A stretch of 64,000 bases of DNA from Aotearoamyces nothofagi (taxonomy: Eukaryota; Ascomycota; Leotiomycetes; Leotiales; Tympanidaceae), in assembly GCA_015345905.1 (NCBI GenBank), contig JADDTR010000005.1, positions 248,001-312,000 of the forward strand. The letters run 5' to 3'. The notes under the pieces are model-generated. The model did no database searches. It was not told the origin of the DNA and saw only the letters and a program-made list of their open reading frames with translations. How positions within the stretch are numbered: the first letter of the stretch is position 1; every line of letters begins with the position of its first letter. The position numbers and the translations under genes are program-made. Below are positions 1 through 11,334 of the stretch, piece after piece.

Positions 1-603
1 AGCTTTCCTCTATCCGACTCTGCCTTCAAACTTTCCTGGAATTGTTTTAGGATCTCGTTCTCCGTGAAGTCCTTTTGTGCAAACCATGCGCTAGTGACCA
101 CACTTAGCCTTTCTCTGAGCATTCCAAAGTATTGCGGAGAATCTGCGATCACCACCACAGCCTTTTGGACAGTACTACGAGTGACATCGGAAGGTCGATT
201 GAGGAGGGTCGAGGCGTCCATTTGCCTCGTGCAAGAAATTCCGAAAAGAGAAGTTGCAGGGACAGACGACGTGGCTGGCCGGAGGAGAGTGAAATAGGAG
301 AAGTCTTCCGTCGACCTACATGGCCCCGCAATGTCAGCGAGGATCTCTAAGATGTATTTTACAATAGCTATAATAAATCCTTACGTATGTGCACCATCCG
401 ATAATGCCATGAATGGGAGGAGAGGCCAGTCGTTATCAATCGCAGGATCAGTACCTTCATCCACACCGAACCAGGACTCGACTTCAGGACCTCTACGATT
501 GTGTCAGCTTCAAGCATTGGAGGATCATTTGCCATCCTGACCTGGCATGATGAAACCCAACCACTGTCACTAAAGGCGCGAAGCCATCACTGGCAGTTGG
601 CAT
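1..603 (-). CDS. AVL9: AVL9 late secretory pathway protein, 5' part
   Basis: This is the N-terminal part (about 161 residues) of an Avl9/DENND6-like DENN-superfamily protein, needed in yeast for late secretory, Golgi-to-surface traffic. The gene runs off the left edge, so the C-terminus is missing. Exons read as 603-542, 492-385 and 315-1; introns are 49 and 69 bp with GT-AG ends, and the phases close. The start is the ATG at 601-603. Visible family motifs in order are VTVVGFHHARGPEVE, LLPFMALSDGAHT, EDFSYFTLLRPA, LFGISCTRQ and DVTRSTVQKAVVVIADSPQ, then an LRERLSVVTSAWF segment. These are the standard conserved blocks of Avl9, so identification is firm from recall of the family. It follows END3 on the same strand with about 470 bp between them. 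Confidence 0.93.
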
Positions 604-1077
604 CTTGATCGACAGTCCACCATACGTGTTTGTGTGTTGGCAAGCCTCAAAAGGTCAAATCCGGTCATTCCATCAGCCACGGATCTGGGGTAAAATACGA
701 CAAACGAAAGCAGGAGAAAGAATGAACACAGTATCCTGTGTATTGACTACTATCGCAACAGCGTAGATTAGGACTCGACGGGGTATTTATTTCACGTTCT
801 CATCTGAGCTGACCGCTCGCCGCGCTGCCAGCGGGACGTGCAGATAGCGTTGAAGTCAAGTCCCCAATCGTGATCCTTGTATTATATCACGTGATACAAC
901 TAATCCATGGTCGCATGAAACTTGGAGTACAGTGTTACAAAAGAGGTAGAGTTAAATCTAATAATATAGCTACAATAACAGCCTCAATCGCTCAATAATT
1001 ATAAAATTATGATGCTGTCCATGTGGAAACTTTGGTGCCAAGTAGCACACCTAGGAAATTCCTACCTGGGAGATTTA
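604..1077. other. Intergenic, AVL9 promoter / END3 3' flank
   Basis: No gene is seen. It holds the upstream region of AVL9 and the 3' flank of END3. A perfect 12-bp palindrome with a CACGTG core lies at 885-896, about 280 bp upstream of the AVL9 start. Confidence 0.6.
885..896. promoter_or_regulatory. CACGTG palindrome (E-box/CBF1-type)
   Basis: The sequence TATCACGTGATA is a perfect palindrome around CACGTG, the recognition core of bHLH factors such as Cbf1. The identical 12-mer occurs at 37256-37267 upstream of ORC4. A regulatory role is inferred from the motif only. Confidence 0.4.
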
Positions 1078-2394
1078 TTAATGAGCTTTCTCGTTTTCAA
1101 TCTCCTGTCTCAATCCCTCCAGCACACTTTCTCTTGTCCTTAGATGTGCCTCCAATCCATCAACCTGCTCCCTCACCGTCTCAATCTCCTCCTGTACGCC
1201 TTTCAAACTTGCGCCGACTTTGCTCTTCCCCTCGCCCTGCTCTAACTCCCGGAGCTCTCTCCGCTTGTAGTCCAGTAATTGTTCCAACTCCCTCTTCACC
1301 AACGTAGGCTTCGTATCTCTCTTGCTACCCGATCTGCTAACGGATGCTGCCTCGACTTTTTCAATTTTAGCCTCAAGCTCAGAAAGCTGTTTCTTAAGAC
1401 GAACTTCCTCCCAATCTTCTGTGGTTTTTGTACTTGAGAAGTCAGTCCCGGCTGGGCGGTAGCTACTCTTCCCGCCTACTCCTAGTCGACTCAAATAAGT
1501 ATCACCAAATTTGGCTTTCCGGCCGGTACTCGTTTCTTCGCCGCCTGTAGCACCCCATCGCTGCGCTGGAGAAGACGTCCGTTGATTATCAATTTGGTAG
1601 TCTATTTGGTTGCTTTCGAACGATGCTCGTAGAGAGGGAGGAACATTTCGCGGGATTCGGTAGCCCTCGTGCCTATTATTGAGGATATGGAGGAATGCAA
1701 GCGTCGCATCTTTTGATATTGTAGAGGAGGCTGAAGGGTTGATAAGATTCCAAGCAGAGCGGATATCGGTGTCTGGGACATCTAGAGAATTGTATAAAGG
1801 TTCTAATGATTCGACTAAAGGAAGATTTAGCTAAGACGTAGATAGTGATTATCATGCAATGCTTACATGTGATGTCTCCTCGATTGTTGCGGTTCGCAGA
1901 GTAGATTTCTTCGTATTTAGACTTGTCCGAGGGGCTCATGTACCAATCAAACCCATCCTTAAGCCCAGGAGAATCATCATCTTCTTCAACCCGTTCGAAT
2001 TGGACCTGGCGGCCGGTGAGTGCTCGGTTGGCTTGGACGAGATGCGCTTTCGATTCCGGTACAAGCCAATCTGGCAATGCGGGTGGAACATCTGCGTACT
2101 CCTGGTATACCAATTAGCAAACTAATCAAACAGGCTGTACGGCCCTCGACTCACTCCATTTACAAGGTCAAAAATCAATCGCATAGCCACACAGAACTCC
2201 TCGAAGTCTAGATTCCCATCGTTGTCCACATCTGCCAAATCCCATATTCGCTCTAGCTGGTCGTCGCGTAGTTGGCTGTTCTTAAGCACAGGCGCTGCCT
2301 GTGAGCCTGTAAGGTGTGTACCGCCGTTCGAAAGGGATGCAAAGATCTCCCAGTACTTCTCAATCTCGCTCTGTTCAATGCGCTTGTTGGACAT
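1078..2394 (-). CDS. END3: END3 actin cytoskeleton-regulatory complex protein (403 aa)
   Basis: End3 is an EH-domain adaptor of the Pan1-Sla1-End3 complex that couples endocytic coats to actin at the plasma membrane. Exons are 2394-2155, 2101-1867 and 1814-1078; introns of 53 and 52 bp have GT-AG ends and phases close to 403 residues, the usual fungal length. Residues 1-80 give the first EH domain, with the EF-hand loop [13 protein letters not shown]. Exon 2 carries the conserved [20 protein letters not shown] block and exon 3 a second EH-like segment ([20 protein letters not shown]). The last ~130 residues are charged, coiled-coil heptad sequence. The start is MSNKRIEQ at 2392-2394; an upstream in-frame ATG (2460) would add a hydrophobic tail absent from the family, so it was not used. 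Confidence 0.95.
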
Positions 2395-2801
2395 CGTGCC
2401 CAGAACCCAAAATGAGGATGCACTTGCCAGAATAAAGTGAAATGACCTGGGGGAAGGCAATGTGTTGCAATATTTACAAATTATTGTGCGTCTCTACAAT
2501 CAGATGAACGCGTGGATCCTCGATAGTACTTTGTCCGGGGGGGCTCTGAGAACTTGACGTCTAGTGAGTAGTGAGGCTGGGATTGAGTCGGGTGCGAATG
2601 AGAGCCTCAGGCCAAATAGCATTGAATCGCGACGCGGAAAGGGGCAGACATGTGGGAGGTTGCAGAAAAGGAAGTATTTATTGCTACAACCAAATGAAGT
2701 AATAGGAGCCATCGCCATCCAGGATCATCAACACTTTGTCCCTAAATGACATCTATTCTAAATACATATCAAATCACAACTCCCCTAGGTATCACTGCGC
2801 C
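2395..2801. other. Intergenic, END3 upstream region
   Basis: No supported gene is seen here. It is the END3 5' flank and the 3' end of the neighbouring minus-strand tract. Short open frames on both strands have no recognisable features. Confidence 0.5.
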
Positions 2802-4505
2802 TTACGGGACAGATGACCGCTTTCTCTTCTGACCTGCCATATGTTTCGCAGCCGCCGGTGGTTCAACACTCGACATACGCCCTGCGCCATTTGCTTTCCT
2901 ACTCTTTGTCTGATTTGTTGTAGAAATTCTTGTAGATCCTTTTCCTGCCTTCTCGGGTTGTGTCTTGTTTGTCGTCTTCTTTGCAAGCACGGACTTCTCA
3001 ATATCTGCTTTTTACAGGGCAAGCAATCTCAATATCTATGTAACGGGTACTAGCAAAATTTTCTTATCACTCTCGGTGGATTCCTGTTAATTGGATATTA
3101 GCTTTCAGCTATGCAGGCTAATTAATACTAACTTTGGCTCTCACTATCTTAGCAGCAGCTTCAGGAGCACCTCTTGGTCGGGGCATATTGAAAATGACTG
3201 CATCTCCTAGTGATGAGACTTCATTATGAGCTAGTTGATGCCTAACTCTGCGCTTTTTAGGTATATGAGTGGTCAGTAGCTCCTAGAAGTTAGTATTCTG
3301 TACCTGCTTTGAAGCAGATCTAGTCTTCTCGAGCAGTATCTCGGGGGGTGCCCCTAGTGGTGGCGCTTTTGGAAATGGTGTTGTATATGCCATATCTGCT
3401 AGTTTTGGAACTGGACTCTGATGAGTTGCGGTAGACGGGAGTTTCTTCGCCGATGCCGTTTTGAGACTTCGATTGGTATAGGAGTTATAGCTAAGGGGGT
3501 ATTTACTGCCATTAGTGCTGTTGGTGCTAGTGGAGCGACGGATTGGCTAGGCGCCTGCATTACCAGTTCTTCCACAACAGCTAACGGATTGCCGTTCCGT
3601 TACTGTGCAGATTGGATATGGGCTGATGGGAGTGTGGACGGGGACATCTGTGCCGCTGGCGTCCTGGGACCGTGGGTGGATAGTGCCATAATGATCGGTG
3701 TGACATTGATTGTGATTATCCTCATAGGAGAGCTATTATATCCTGCGATTTCCATACCGGCCGATGGGAAGTTATTGGGTGTGGGTATCTTGTGACCTTG
3801 ATTCTGTGGCATCGGCATCCCTCCAGTAAAAATGGTGTTATTTGTGTTCCGAGATTGGCAATACGACCTGTGTGTGGGGTTGGGCTTGCTATAATAGCAT
3901 GCCGATTTTCTTTTAGTTGCGGTATAGCAATAAAATTAGCGACTCCACCAAATGTAGCGTTAGCAGATATGCTATCCACTGTGTGGATAGGGGTCTGTAT
4001 AATCTTCGTTGCTAAGGGGAATTGAGGGCTGTCTTTCTGTGCCGGCATGGTAGAAGTCGTATCTCTGTTCGTAAATGTGCTTTGGGGGGTGTTAACTGTA
4101 CATGGAGTGGTTGAACAGAAGTCGAGGTAAGCAAGAGAGGCTCTTAGATCTAGTAAACGTTGGGTCAACTGACCCGCAATCAATGTGTGGTCAGGAGTGG
4201 GAGACTGCAACGAGTGTGTATGTCTTTCTCCGTACAGCCAGCTTGGGGCTATGGGGAAAGCAATACGCAAGAGGAGCAAATTTTGGAAGAGTCTGAACCG
4301 TCGTCCGACTTCCTGCCCAACTGTTCCTTCTATTCTTCAAGCTTGCGGTGGGTAAGGCGTCATTAATGTGCGCTGCGTTAAGAGGTACACCGATATTCGA
4401 GCCCACCTGGTCAATCATGGCTCTATTCTTTTTTCCTATGCTCACCCCGGGTGTTGAGTGTCGAATAACATTGAGCAGAGAAAGTGGCTGGCCCACCCTT
4501 CGAGC
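2802..4505 (-). pseudogene. Decayed or heavily split coding tract, 3' continuation of the 6020-4506 gene
   Basis: Downstream of the stop at 4506-4508 the same reading frame stays open for about 100 codons (GQPLSLLNVIRHSTPG onward). Protein-like sequence then continues in other frames: a frame with APPLGAPPEILLEKTRSAS near 3310-3400, a frame with NMPRPRGAPEAAAKIVRAK near 3140-3190, and a basic C-terminus ending KRKRSSVP at 2802. These pieces are hydrophilic and rich in Pro, Ser, Thr and Lys, with nuclear-localisation-like KKRRVR. At least one further in-frame TAG (3547-3549) and two frame changes separate them. Some breaks look like splice sites, for example near 3300 and 3130, but a 21-bp intron would be needed at one point. 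It could be a real multi-exon 3' half of a fast-evolving nuclear protein, or a decaying one. Function unknown. Confidence 0.4.
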
Positions 4506-6020
4506 CTAGCCCTCTATAAGCTGAGGTCTGTGGACTTCATTCAAGCTACTATGATCCTTATTATTCTCTATATTGTTTTTCAACCGAGCCTGCATGAATG
4601 GTGGTGTTACTAAGTTTATCTGAGTGCACACTTTCAGATTTGGAGCAGTTGTTGCATTCTCTATGCTGAATCTGGTATTTTACAAGTCAGACCTTGGTGG
4701 CCTTTCAGAATTGCTGTTTGGATCTTCTTTTCTTGCGAGATATTTCGCTCGTCCGACAGCTCACTTGAAATGCTGCGCACCCGCACCAGTCATTACAGAC
4801 GCTTCAAGGCTCGGTGTTGGAGAAGAGAGGCGGAACACAACATCAGATGAAGGAGCAGGCTGCCCTTCAAAGTTAGTAGCCAAGAAAGAGCTACGAGATC
4901 TACTACGAAGTTTGAACTTGAGAATCTTAGAAGAAAGTCTTGGTCGCTTCGCAGGCTGTGCTTTAGCTGACATTGCTTTCCCTGCCTTCTCTGCCGATAC
5001 AACACGCTTCCCCTTTTGCCCCATTTGACAACCTAGATTAGCATCCACGTTATTCCGTCCAGGTATTAACGTCGGTAAGCCAAATGGCTGGATGTTGTCT
5101 TGCGCACGTTTTTTCATAACCACAGAAACAGATTCAACGCCGTAATATGTCCAGAGCCGGTCAGCAACGTCATGAAGGTTCAGATTTCTCAAAAAATGGT
5201 TCGCCAATCTGAGGTCGTTCTTTCCAATCATGAATGTTGCTGGCTCCTGAATGTCACCATATATCTCTTCCAGTGAAGCAGCAAAACACTCTCGAGTCAC
5301 CAAAGCTCCTGATCTGATTTCTTCCAGTTGACGAGCATTGAATCTTTCAACCCTGGCTTCCTCCTCCTGTTCTCGTGCGTTTTCTCGTTGCTGGAGATTT
5401 ACAAAATAGTCGATTTGTTCCTGTGTGAGAAGTAAGCGCCTTAACGCCCCTTCTATCGTATAGGTATTCGTGAGTTCCAAGACAATAACCATCTTCACCC
5501 CATCTGAAAGCTGTGTCCATTCGACTCGAAACTTGAAAGCCTAGGACTAAATTAGCCTCCGATGCTTTGGTTTCTCCAATGCTCAGTATAAACTACTCAC
5601 CTTGAGACCTTGCCTGGTTGGGTCGTCCACATCTGGCCAGAATGAGTGCTTCTTAGCCATGTATTTGCCAGGCTCATCTGACGATTTCCACACCCTTCGC
5701 GGATTAACTTCACTAGTCTGAGGAGTGGTGGTGTATGGGATTGGGTTTGATGCTGGTCTCCTGTTTGATCTAAATACTGTGGCGCGCCTCGAAGCTCCTT
5801 GCACCGATCCGAGATCGGGTTGGGGTGAAGTGACAAGATTCATTGTGTCAGACATTGCTGGCCTTACACACCAAGGCCCATCGAGCGTCGGGAATGCAGC
5901 TTCGGGAAGATTTGGATTGAATGGAATAGCACGGTGCACGACTTTGACGGGAGGCGGGAGGTCAGGAACGTCGTCTTCTCCATAGCGAGACGGAGGGCGA
6001 GTGTTCCGACGTAGCTCCAT
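4506..6020 (-). CDS. Hypothetical fungal protein, charged (about 451 aa; 399 aa if last intron is retained)
   Basis: I do not recognise the family. Exon 1 is 6020-5601 and exon 2 starts at 5540 after a 60-bp GT-AG intron (phase 0). Exon 2 reaches a TGA at 4761 that sits inside a good donor (GTGAGC at 4764). Splicing 4764-4666 joins in phase to exon 3 (4665-4506), ending at TAG; without it the protein is 399 residues. The N-terminus is basic and proline-containing (RRNTRPPSRYGEDDVPDLPPPV). The middle has a Glu/Arg-rich helical stretch (LQQRENAREQEEEARVERF) and the C-terminal third is basic (KAQPAKRPRLSSKI, then RSRSRSS), suggesting a nuclear protein. The following tract (4505-2802) looks like its decayed or unresolved continuation. 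Confidence 0.6.
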
Positions 6021-6710
6021 TCTGCCAGCATATTCTGATGTGAGGAACTAAATTTCTTGATGTCTCTAGCGTATTCCTTGATGGTTTATTTAACTGGGGG
6101 TGTTAGAGAAGCATTCTATAGAACATTAGTGAATGACTGAGCAGGAATGTGATTTATGGATTTGAAGTTCCTGGCTTGGCGCTTGTTGAGAATATCTAGT
6201 ATCGAGACAAGACAACTGACAGAGCCACCTAGGGCTTTGATATTGTAGTGAATAGAACCAAGACATCAGTATCTCTTAACACTTAGTTTATATATTAGGA
6301 CTTTCACTAAACTTGGTCCTAAAATGGTGCTAAGAGGGTCTTTGGCTTTTTGTCATAATGAGATTTGATGATAGAAAGTTGAGAAATAGTTTACTGCATC
6401 CAAAGTATGTACAAAGACTACACGAATTTCCATGATTGTCTGTCCTGTTTTTTAAAGAAAGAAACAATGCTTTCTGTACCAGTTGCTCATGTCACTCCAG
6501 AGCCGACAAGAATTTGTCTTAATTTATCTGTAGCAGTAAACCTTTCAAAGAGCATGCAATAATCTATGGGCATCGTCTAACGCCAGGTATGAGAGAAATA
6601 CACACCGAAAGCCTCAAAATTCCCATTGCAGCACCTTAGCCAAGGCAATGAAGCGACTAAACTTGTTAACTCCTTGATGATCTTTTCTTCCCAGAATGAT
6701 GCCTGACGCC
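6021..6710. other. Intergenic, AT-rich
   Basis: No gene seen. It lies upstream of the 6020 start and downstream of the phosphatase-like gene. Confidence 0.5.
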
Positions 6711-7679
6711 TCAGTCTCCCGATATGTCCATGAATGGGACAAAGCCACGGCGGCCTTCAAATCTGCTTTCATCTGTCTGCATCAAAAGATCATCCGTCGT
6801 AGTCCCATCTTCTACAGTATCTTCATAGTTTCTTTTGCCTCCTTTTCTCAGGTTTGGACGTGCAAATGTACCTTCTAGAACTTGCGGGGGGTCTTGGATG
6901 CTCGCCTTGTCGACGTCTCTCCGAGCCTGGAGAATGTCCTGGAAAGACCAAAGAAGGGTCTTAAGAGGCTCATCAAACGCAACACAGAATCGTTGGGACT
7001 GTACAAACTGAACTGCTGAAACAAGATCCAGATCGTACATGCTCATGAGGTATGCAGCCACAACACACGCAGACCGTTCATTTCCGGACTCACAGAAGAC
7101 GAGAACTTTGCCCCTCTTCGAGATTTGTCGGTTGATTTGTATGCCTCCATTTATAGTACCCATTCCACTCTGGGCGTGTTGGTGGTAAGCGGCTAAGAGA
7201 TGGTCGTTGATCACCTTTATGGCTTTCGGAAACGCAGCAATCAGTTCTTGGTTGCCATCAATATCGAGGGCTGCAGAGACAATTCCAAGTTCTCTTCCAA
7301 CCTTATCTCCACTTAGCAAGCGTGCTTGTGCGGACTTAGTGTCTCTTATAACTAGCAACATGGTGATATTCTCATTTCGTAGAAAGTTTCGATCTCTTGT
7401 AGAAGAGGAAGGGCCGAGATATAGGAAGGGCAGTATCTGTTGTGCATCTCGACGCCACTCGTATACCCATGATGGGGCTTTATCCACCGCAACGTGATGC
7501 ACCTGAGTGATTATTTTAAGTTCCTCTTCGGTAATGTGCTCCCCACTAGTGCTGTTGTAGCCTGGCAGTACTAGACTCCTATCATTGTGAGGAGGGATGT
7601 GGATGTGAGGAGGGGAAGGCGGACGGAAAGAATAGTCGTATACGGGGACCCCCAGTGTATTTCCTTGCAGCCAACTCAT
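6711..7679 (-). CDS. Dual-specificity/tyrosine phosphatase-like protein (322 aa)
   Basis: Single exon. The start is ATG at 7677-7679 (MSWLQGNTLGVPVYDYSF); an in-frame TTG further up is not a start. The central part matches the DUSP fold: an ILPFLYLGPSSSTRD entry strand, the LLVIRDT core, then VLVFCESGNERSACVVAAYL near residues 190-210. This contains Cys-x5-Arg (C-ESGNE-R), the catalytic P-loop of cysteine-dependent phosphatases, so catalysis is possible. The His usually before Cys is Phe here, as in some atypical or STYX-like members. A basic, acidic-patched C-terminal tail (RKGGKRNYEDTVEDG) follows and looks disordered. Substrate is unknown. It may be an active atypical DUSP or a phosphate-binding pseudophosphatase. 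Confidence 0.8.
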   Translation of the reverse strand: MSWLQGNTLGVPVYDYSFRPPSPPHIHIPPHNDRSLVLPGYNSTSGEHITEEELKIITQVHHVAVDKAPSWVYEWRRDAQQILPFLYLGPSSSTRDRNFLRNENITMLLVIRDTKSAQARLLSGDKVGRELGIVSAALDIDGNQELIAAFPKAIKVINDHLLAAYHQHAQSGMGTINGGIQINRQISKRGKVLVFCESGNERSACVVAAYLMSMYDLDLVSAVQFVQSQRFCVAFDEPLKTLLWSFQDILQARRDVDKASIQDPPQVLEGTFARPNLRKGGKRNYEDTVEDGTTTDDLLMQTDESRFEGRRGFVPFMDISGD

Positions 7680-8672
7680 AATTGCGGTGACTGTAGTCAA
7701 CGATGTTAACGGACTTCCAGGAGGATGGCTGAAATATAGATCGTTGAAGCTGTGACGTTGATGTTCTCAGCCTAAGCAAATTGAATCATGTTATGGGAGG
7801 AATATCATAGTGGAGATTCGAAGTCGAAGTCGAAGTCGCGTCGTCTAGCAGATTGTCTATAAACACAGCATGGAGTTGTTTACTGGAAACTTCGAAGCGG
7901 CTGTCTGATGTCAGAAGGTACGAGGCTCATAAGGCTACCAAATTGTTCGGCTACGTTTGTCCTAATCAGGCTAGAGGTAGAAACTGAGAATAGTAGTTAT
8001 CAAAATACCATAGATAAGCATTTTTATTCTAAATTGCCTCGCCTCAGCTGATTTTGCTTGTGGTTGTGGGTTCTTAGCAATTTTCTCCCTTCTAGAATTT
8101 ATTTATTTTTTAGAGTATCTCTTAACTTCTATCGGCCCGTTCTGTACATTGACTCACTTCTCTCACTTCTCTCTTAGTAGCCGTAAGGATATCCTCCAGC
8201 TACTCTTAATCCTTTGGATACAACGGCCTCCATGGCTTGGTACCTTAGGTGAGATATCTCGATTCTTTTAGGTCTCGAACAGTGTCCGTGGAGCTAGGAT
8301 TTATGGTTTACTACAGATGACTCTTAATGATAAAGACCCTGATGTTATAGAAGTGGTTGACCGGGAAGCAACGATGACAACATTCATGGTCATCATAACA
8401 CCGGCTATCAACAAGACAAATGATGCATATAGCTTCATAGCTGTGATGCCTGCTTTACGCTTTCGCGAATGTTTTTTGAAGGTTACAGGCAAGAGATTTT
8501 CTTGGTGTTTGAAGTATTTGAATCTTGATGGTGCTTATTTAGAGAAAATGGGAGTCATATACCGACATGTCTGTTGACATTCATATGAATGGGCCAGGAT
8601 CTTTCCCTAAATTCATTTCTAACCTATAGCACGTGCAGTTAGTGCCATGCACTATTCAGAATCCAGCACCTC
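7680..8672. other. Intergenic
   Basis: No supported gene. An 86-codon plus-strand open frame (8317-8577) lacks recognisable domains and was not called. The stretch holds the phosphatase-like gene promoter and the 3' flank of the RNA-binding gene. Confidence 0.5.
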
Positions 8673-11334
8673 TCATTGGACGCCCCAGTCATTATCATCA
8701 GCGACATCATAATCAAGCTCCTGCTGCTCGTGAGCCTGCCCACCAGCATAAGCCGGGCTGGGATCCTGAGCCATTGCATCACCTTCGTCGACTTGAACAA
8801 GATCATTATTCTGAGGCGGAGTTGCCTTTTCTTGCTTACCACCTAGGTTGATAGGTGGAAGCGGTTGTTGAACCCAAGCCATATCGACCTTACCAATTGA
8901 AGGAAGCTCGCCATTGGTGGTACTATACATGAACTTTTCGGCTGTAAAACGGTCTTTGAAGGTAATGGAGGTGTGATGTTGAGATGTCTCGATATCTGTG
9001 AACTCGCCAATGCCCTGCTAGAAGTTAGCAAACGTTGAATGTTTCCATGTCCGTAGACTTACTAAAAGATATTGCCTTAAGCTTTCATCCTTATCGGGAT
9101 CAGTGAAGTCAACTCCGGTCAATGCTATCTTTTTCGGGCGGTTGTCAAGTTTGTGAGCGCCTCCAGCAGAAGTGAAAGGGGCACCGCCGCGTCCTCTGTA
9201 GCCGCCACGATCGCTACCATGATAACCTCTTGGAACAAATGCGCCTCTCCCTCTGTACGTACCACGTCCTCGGCCACGTCCTCTTCCACCCATGGTATCG
9301 TCTGTTAATGCGGTATCAAGTCCTAAGCTCTTGGCTTCGGCCTCGAGCGCCGCCAACTGAGCCTTTAGTGCCTTAGTCTGTGAGCTTGGCTCTCCATTAC
9401 TTGGTGGAGTCCCTCTCTGGTCCGTACTATGTAAATTTCCTGGCTTTCCACTCTTGGCAGCAATCTTCTCCATCAGTTTTCTCTTCTCCTCTGCCTGGTT
9501 CTTCAAAAGCTCTTCTTGGCGTTTCTGCAACTCTATCTGTGCTACTTCCATTTCCGCCTTTTTCTTCATCTTCTCCTCATGAGCCTTCTGCACTTCTTGC
9601 TGTTTCTTAGTAAATTCCTCGATATCAATTTGTGGCTCAGAGGTTTCTCTCGCTGGGGCCGGGGTTGAAGTTCCATTTCCATTATTCGCCACACCATTGG
9701 CACTGCTTCCTGAAGGGGCTTGTGGCAGTGACTCTGGGTTCGTATACCAATAGACCTTCACAAATCTATTGTCAAATATCACCTTTGGTGAATTGTAAGC
9801 ATCTTTCGCCGCGCTCCAATCCTCGTACTTGACGATGGCTAAGCGTTTGTATGGTTTCATCGCGACCTCTCTTATAGTCCCGAATTCAGAGAAAAATGAT
9901 CGGACTTCCTCCTCGGAAAATTTCTCTTCTGGGATGTTCTCAACCACGATCGTCGACTTGGTACGATCAAAGTTGGGTCGATCGGATGAGAACTCAGCTC
10001 GACCACCTCGTCTACTGTACCCAGTACTGCCACCTCCTCTATCTCCTTGGTAGCTTCTACCCCGTCCTCTACCTCTATCGCTTCCTCTAAAGTTTTGGAA
10101 ATTGCTTTGCGGTGGCGGCGACATGCTTACGGTTGACGAGTTTTCGATACCTGCCATAAGGGAGGAATTGGTAGGATCATATTCTGTTATTGTTAGTATG
10201 CAATAGTGCAATAGTAACAGCGATATTAATAGCGACTTGGCAATATTCGATTGGAACACGGCAAAGTGAAGCCTCTGGGAATCATGACAGTTATGAACGG
10301 TTGCAGCTTTAAAAAAAGGAGTTGTGCTTACCATCAGTGGTCCCGGGGGGCATATAGATAGATTCAGGCCCATGCTCAAAGATGCAGTTATTTCCACGGG
10401 CACAAAATCCCTTGGTATCATAGTCTCTACAACGTTGGCTTTTCTTAACAGGAGGTTGGTAGCCTACCGCAGGAGATCGGAGAAGTCCTCCTGGAGCAGT
10501 AGTCTGAGGGAACTGCGGCATTCCATGAACTGGAAATCCCATAGCTTGCATGGCGAGTATAGCGGACATCGGGTTGTTTGGGTCGAGCGAAGGCATGCCA
10601 GGGGGCGGGCTTGGCATCCCAGGCATACTTGGAAACCCTTGTATGGGCATCGAAGTGAGTTTTGTAGAGCCCTGCCGAGCTCCTCTACCACTTCCATAGG
10701 TGTCATATCGTCCTCCATGTCCTATATTGCCTCTGCGAGGTTGCTTGAACGACCGGCCATTCAGTTCGCTTCCGCCATACTGTATGTCTCTTCCACCCTG
10801 CACATCCCCTTCTCCACGATCGTTATATGAACGCTTCCTTGTTCCGTTTTGAGGCGCCGTCGGTGTACCAGCCATACCAAGGTTCCCATAAGATGGTGCA
10901 GCCGGTCCAGTTGGAGGCATAAACTGAGGTGCAGAGATATGCGGCAGTGGAAGTGCCCCTGGCAAATATGATCCGTATTGAATCGCTTCGAAGACGTCTC
11001 TCACAAATACTGAACTATCTACAATTAAGCTGTAAGCTGTGACCATTTGTGCAAGGTAGCTTTACACTATACCTTCTTTTAGAAAATCCGGAATCTCTTC
11101 TTCGCAAAGTCTGCGGACAGTTGCTGAGTCTCCGTCGTGGCGTAGCAGAGCCAAAACATAGTCAGCAAGGACGTCCGCATCTGCATCTGAACTGCAAATA
11201 ATACAATGTAAGCTCGATACCTCTTTGAAAGGCGTGGTAGGCAAACGCCAGCTGTCGCAAGGCACATACGTATTTTCTAGCCTCTTCACAATCCACCTCT
11301 TTAGATGTGGCGCATGTTCTTCTGGGAACAGCAT
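8673..11334 (-). CDS. RBM26/RBM27-type RNA-binding protein (PWI-like, CCCH finger, two RRMs; about 778 aa)
   Basis: Five exons: 11334-11270, 11191-11073, 11018-10332, 10183-9063 and 9017-8673; all GT-AG and in phase. Residues 1-85 form the PWI-like N-terminal domain (LKRWIVKRLENTSDADADVL, then LCEEEIPDFLKEDSSVFVRD), as in human RBM26/27. A CCCH finger follows near residue 270 (CRDYDTKGFCARGNNCIFEH). Next come an RG-rich segment, a canonical RRM near 368-440 (STIVVENIPEEKFSEEEV), a long Glu/Lys/Gln coiled coil near 470-540, an RGG tract, and a second RRM-like domain at the C-terminus (KKIALTGVDFTDPDKDE). RBM26/27 and S. pombe Rmn1 act with the Mtr4-linked nuclear RNA-decay adaptor complexes (PAXT/MTREC); the same role is inferred here. 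The last acceptor is a TAGCAG tandem, so one Gln may be optional. Confidence 0.9.

Noticed and set aside
8317-8577. 86-codon plus-strand frame
   Set aside because: Isolated, no similarity recalled, lies in a promoter region.
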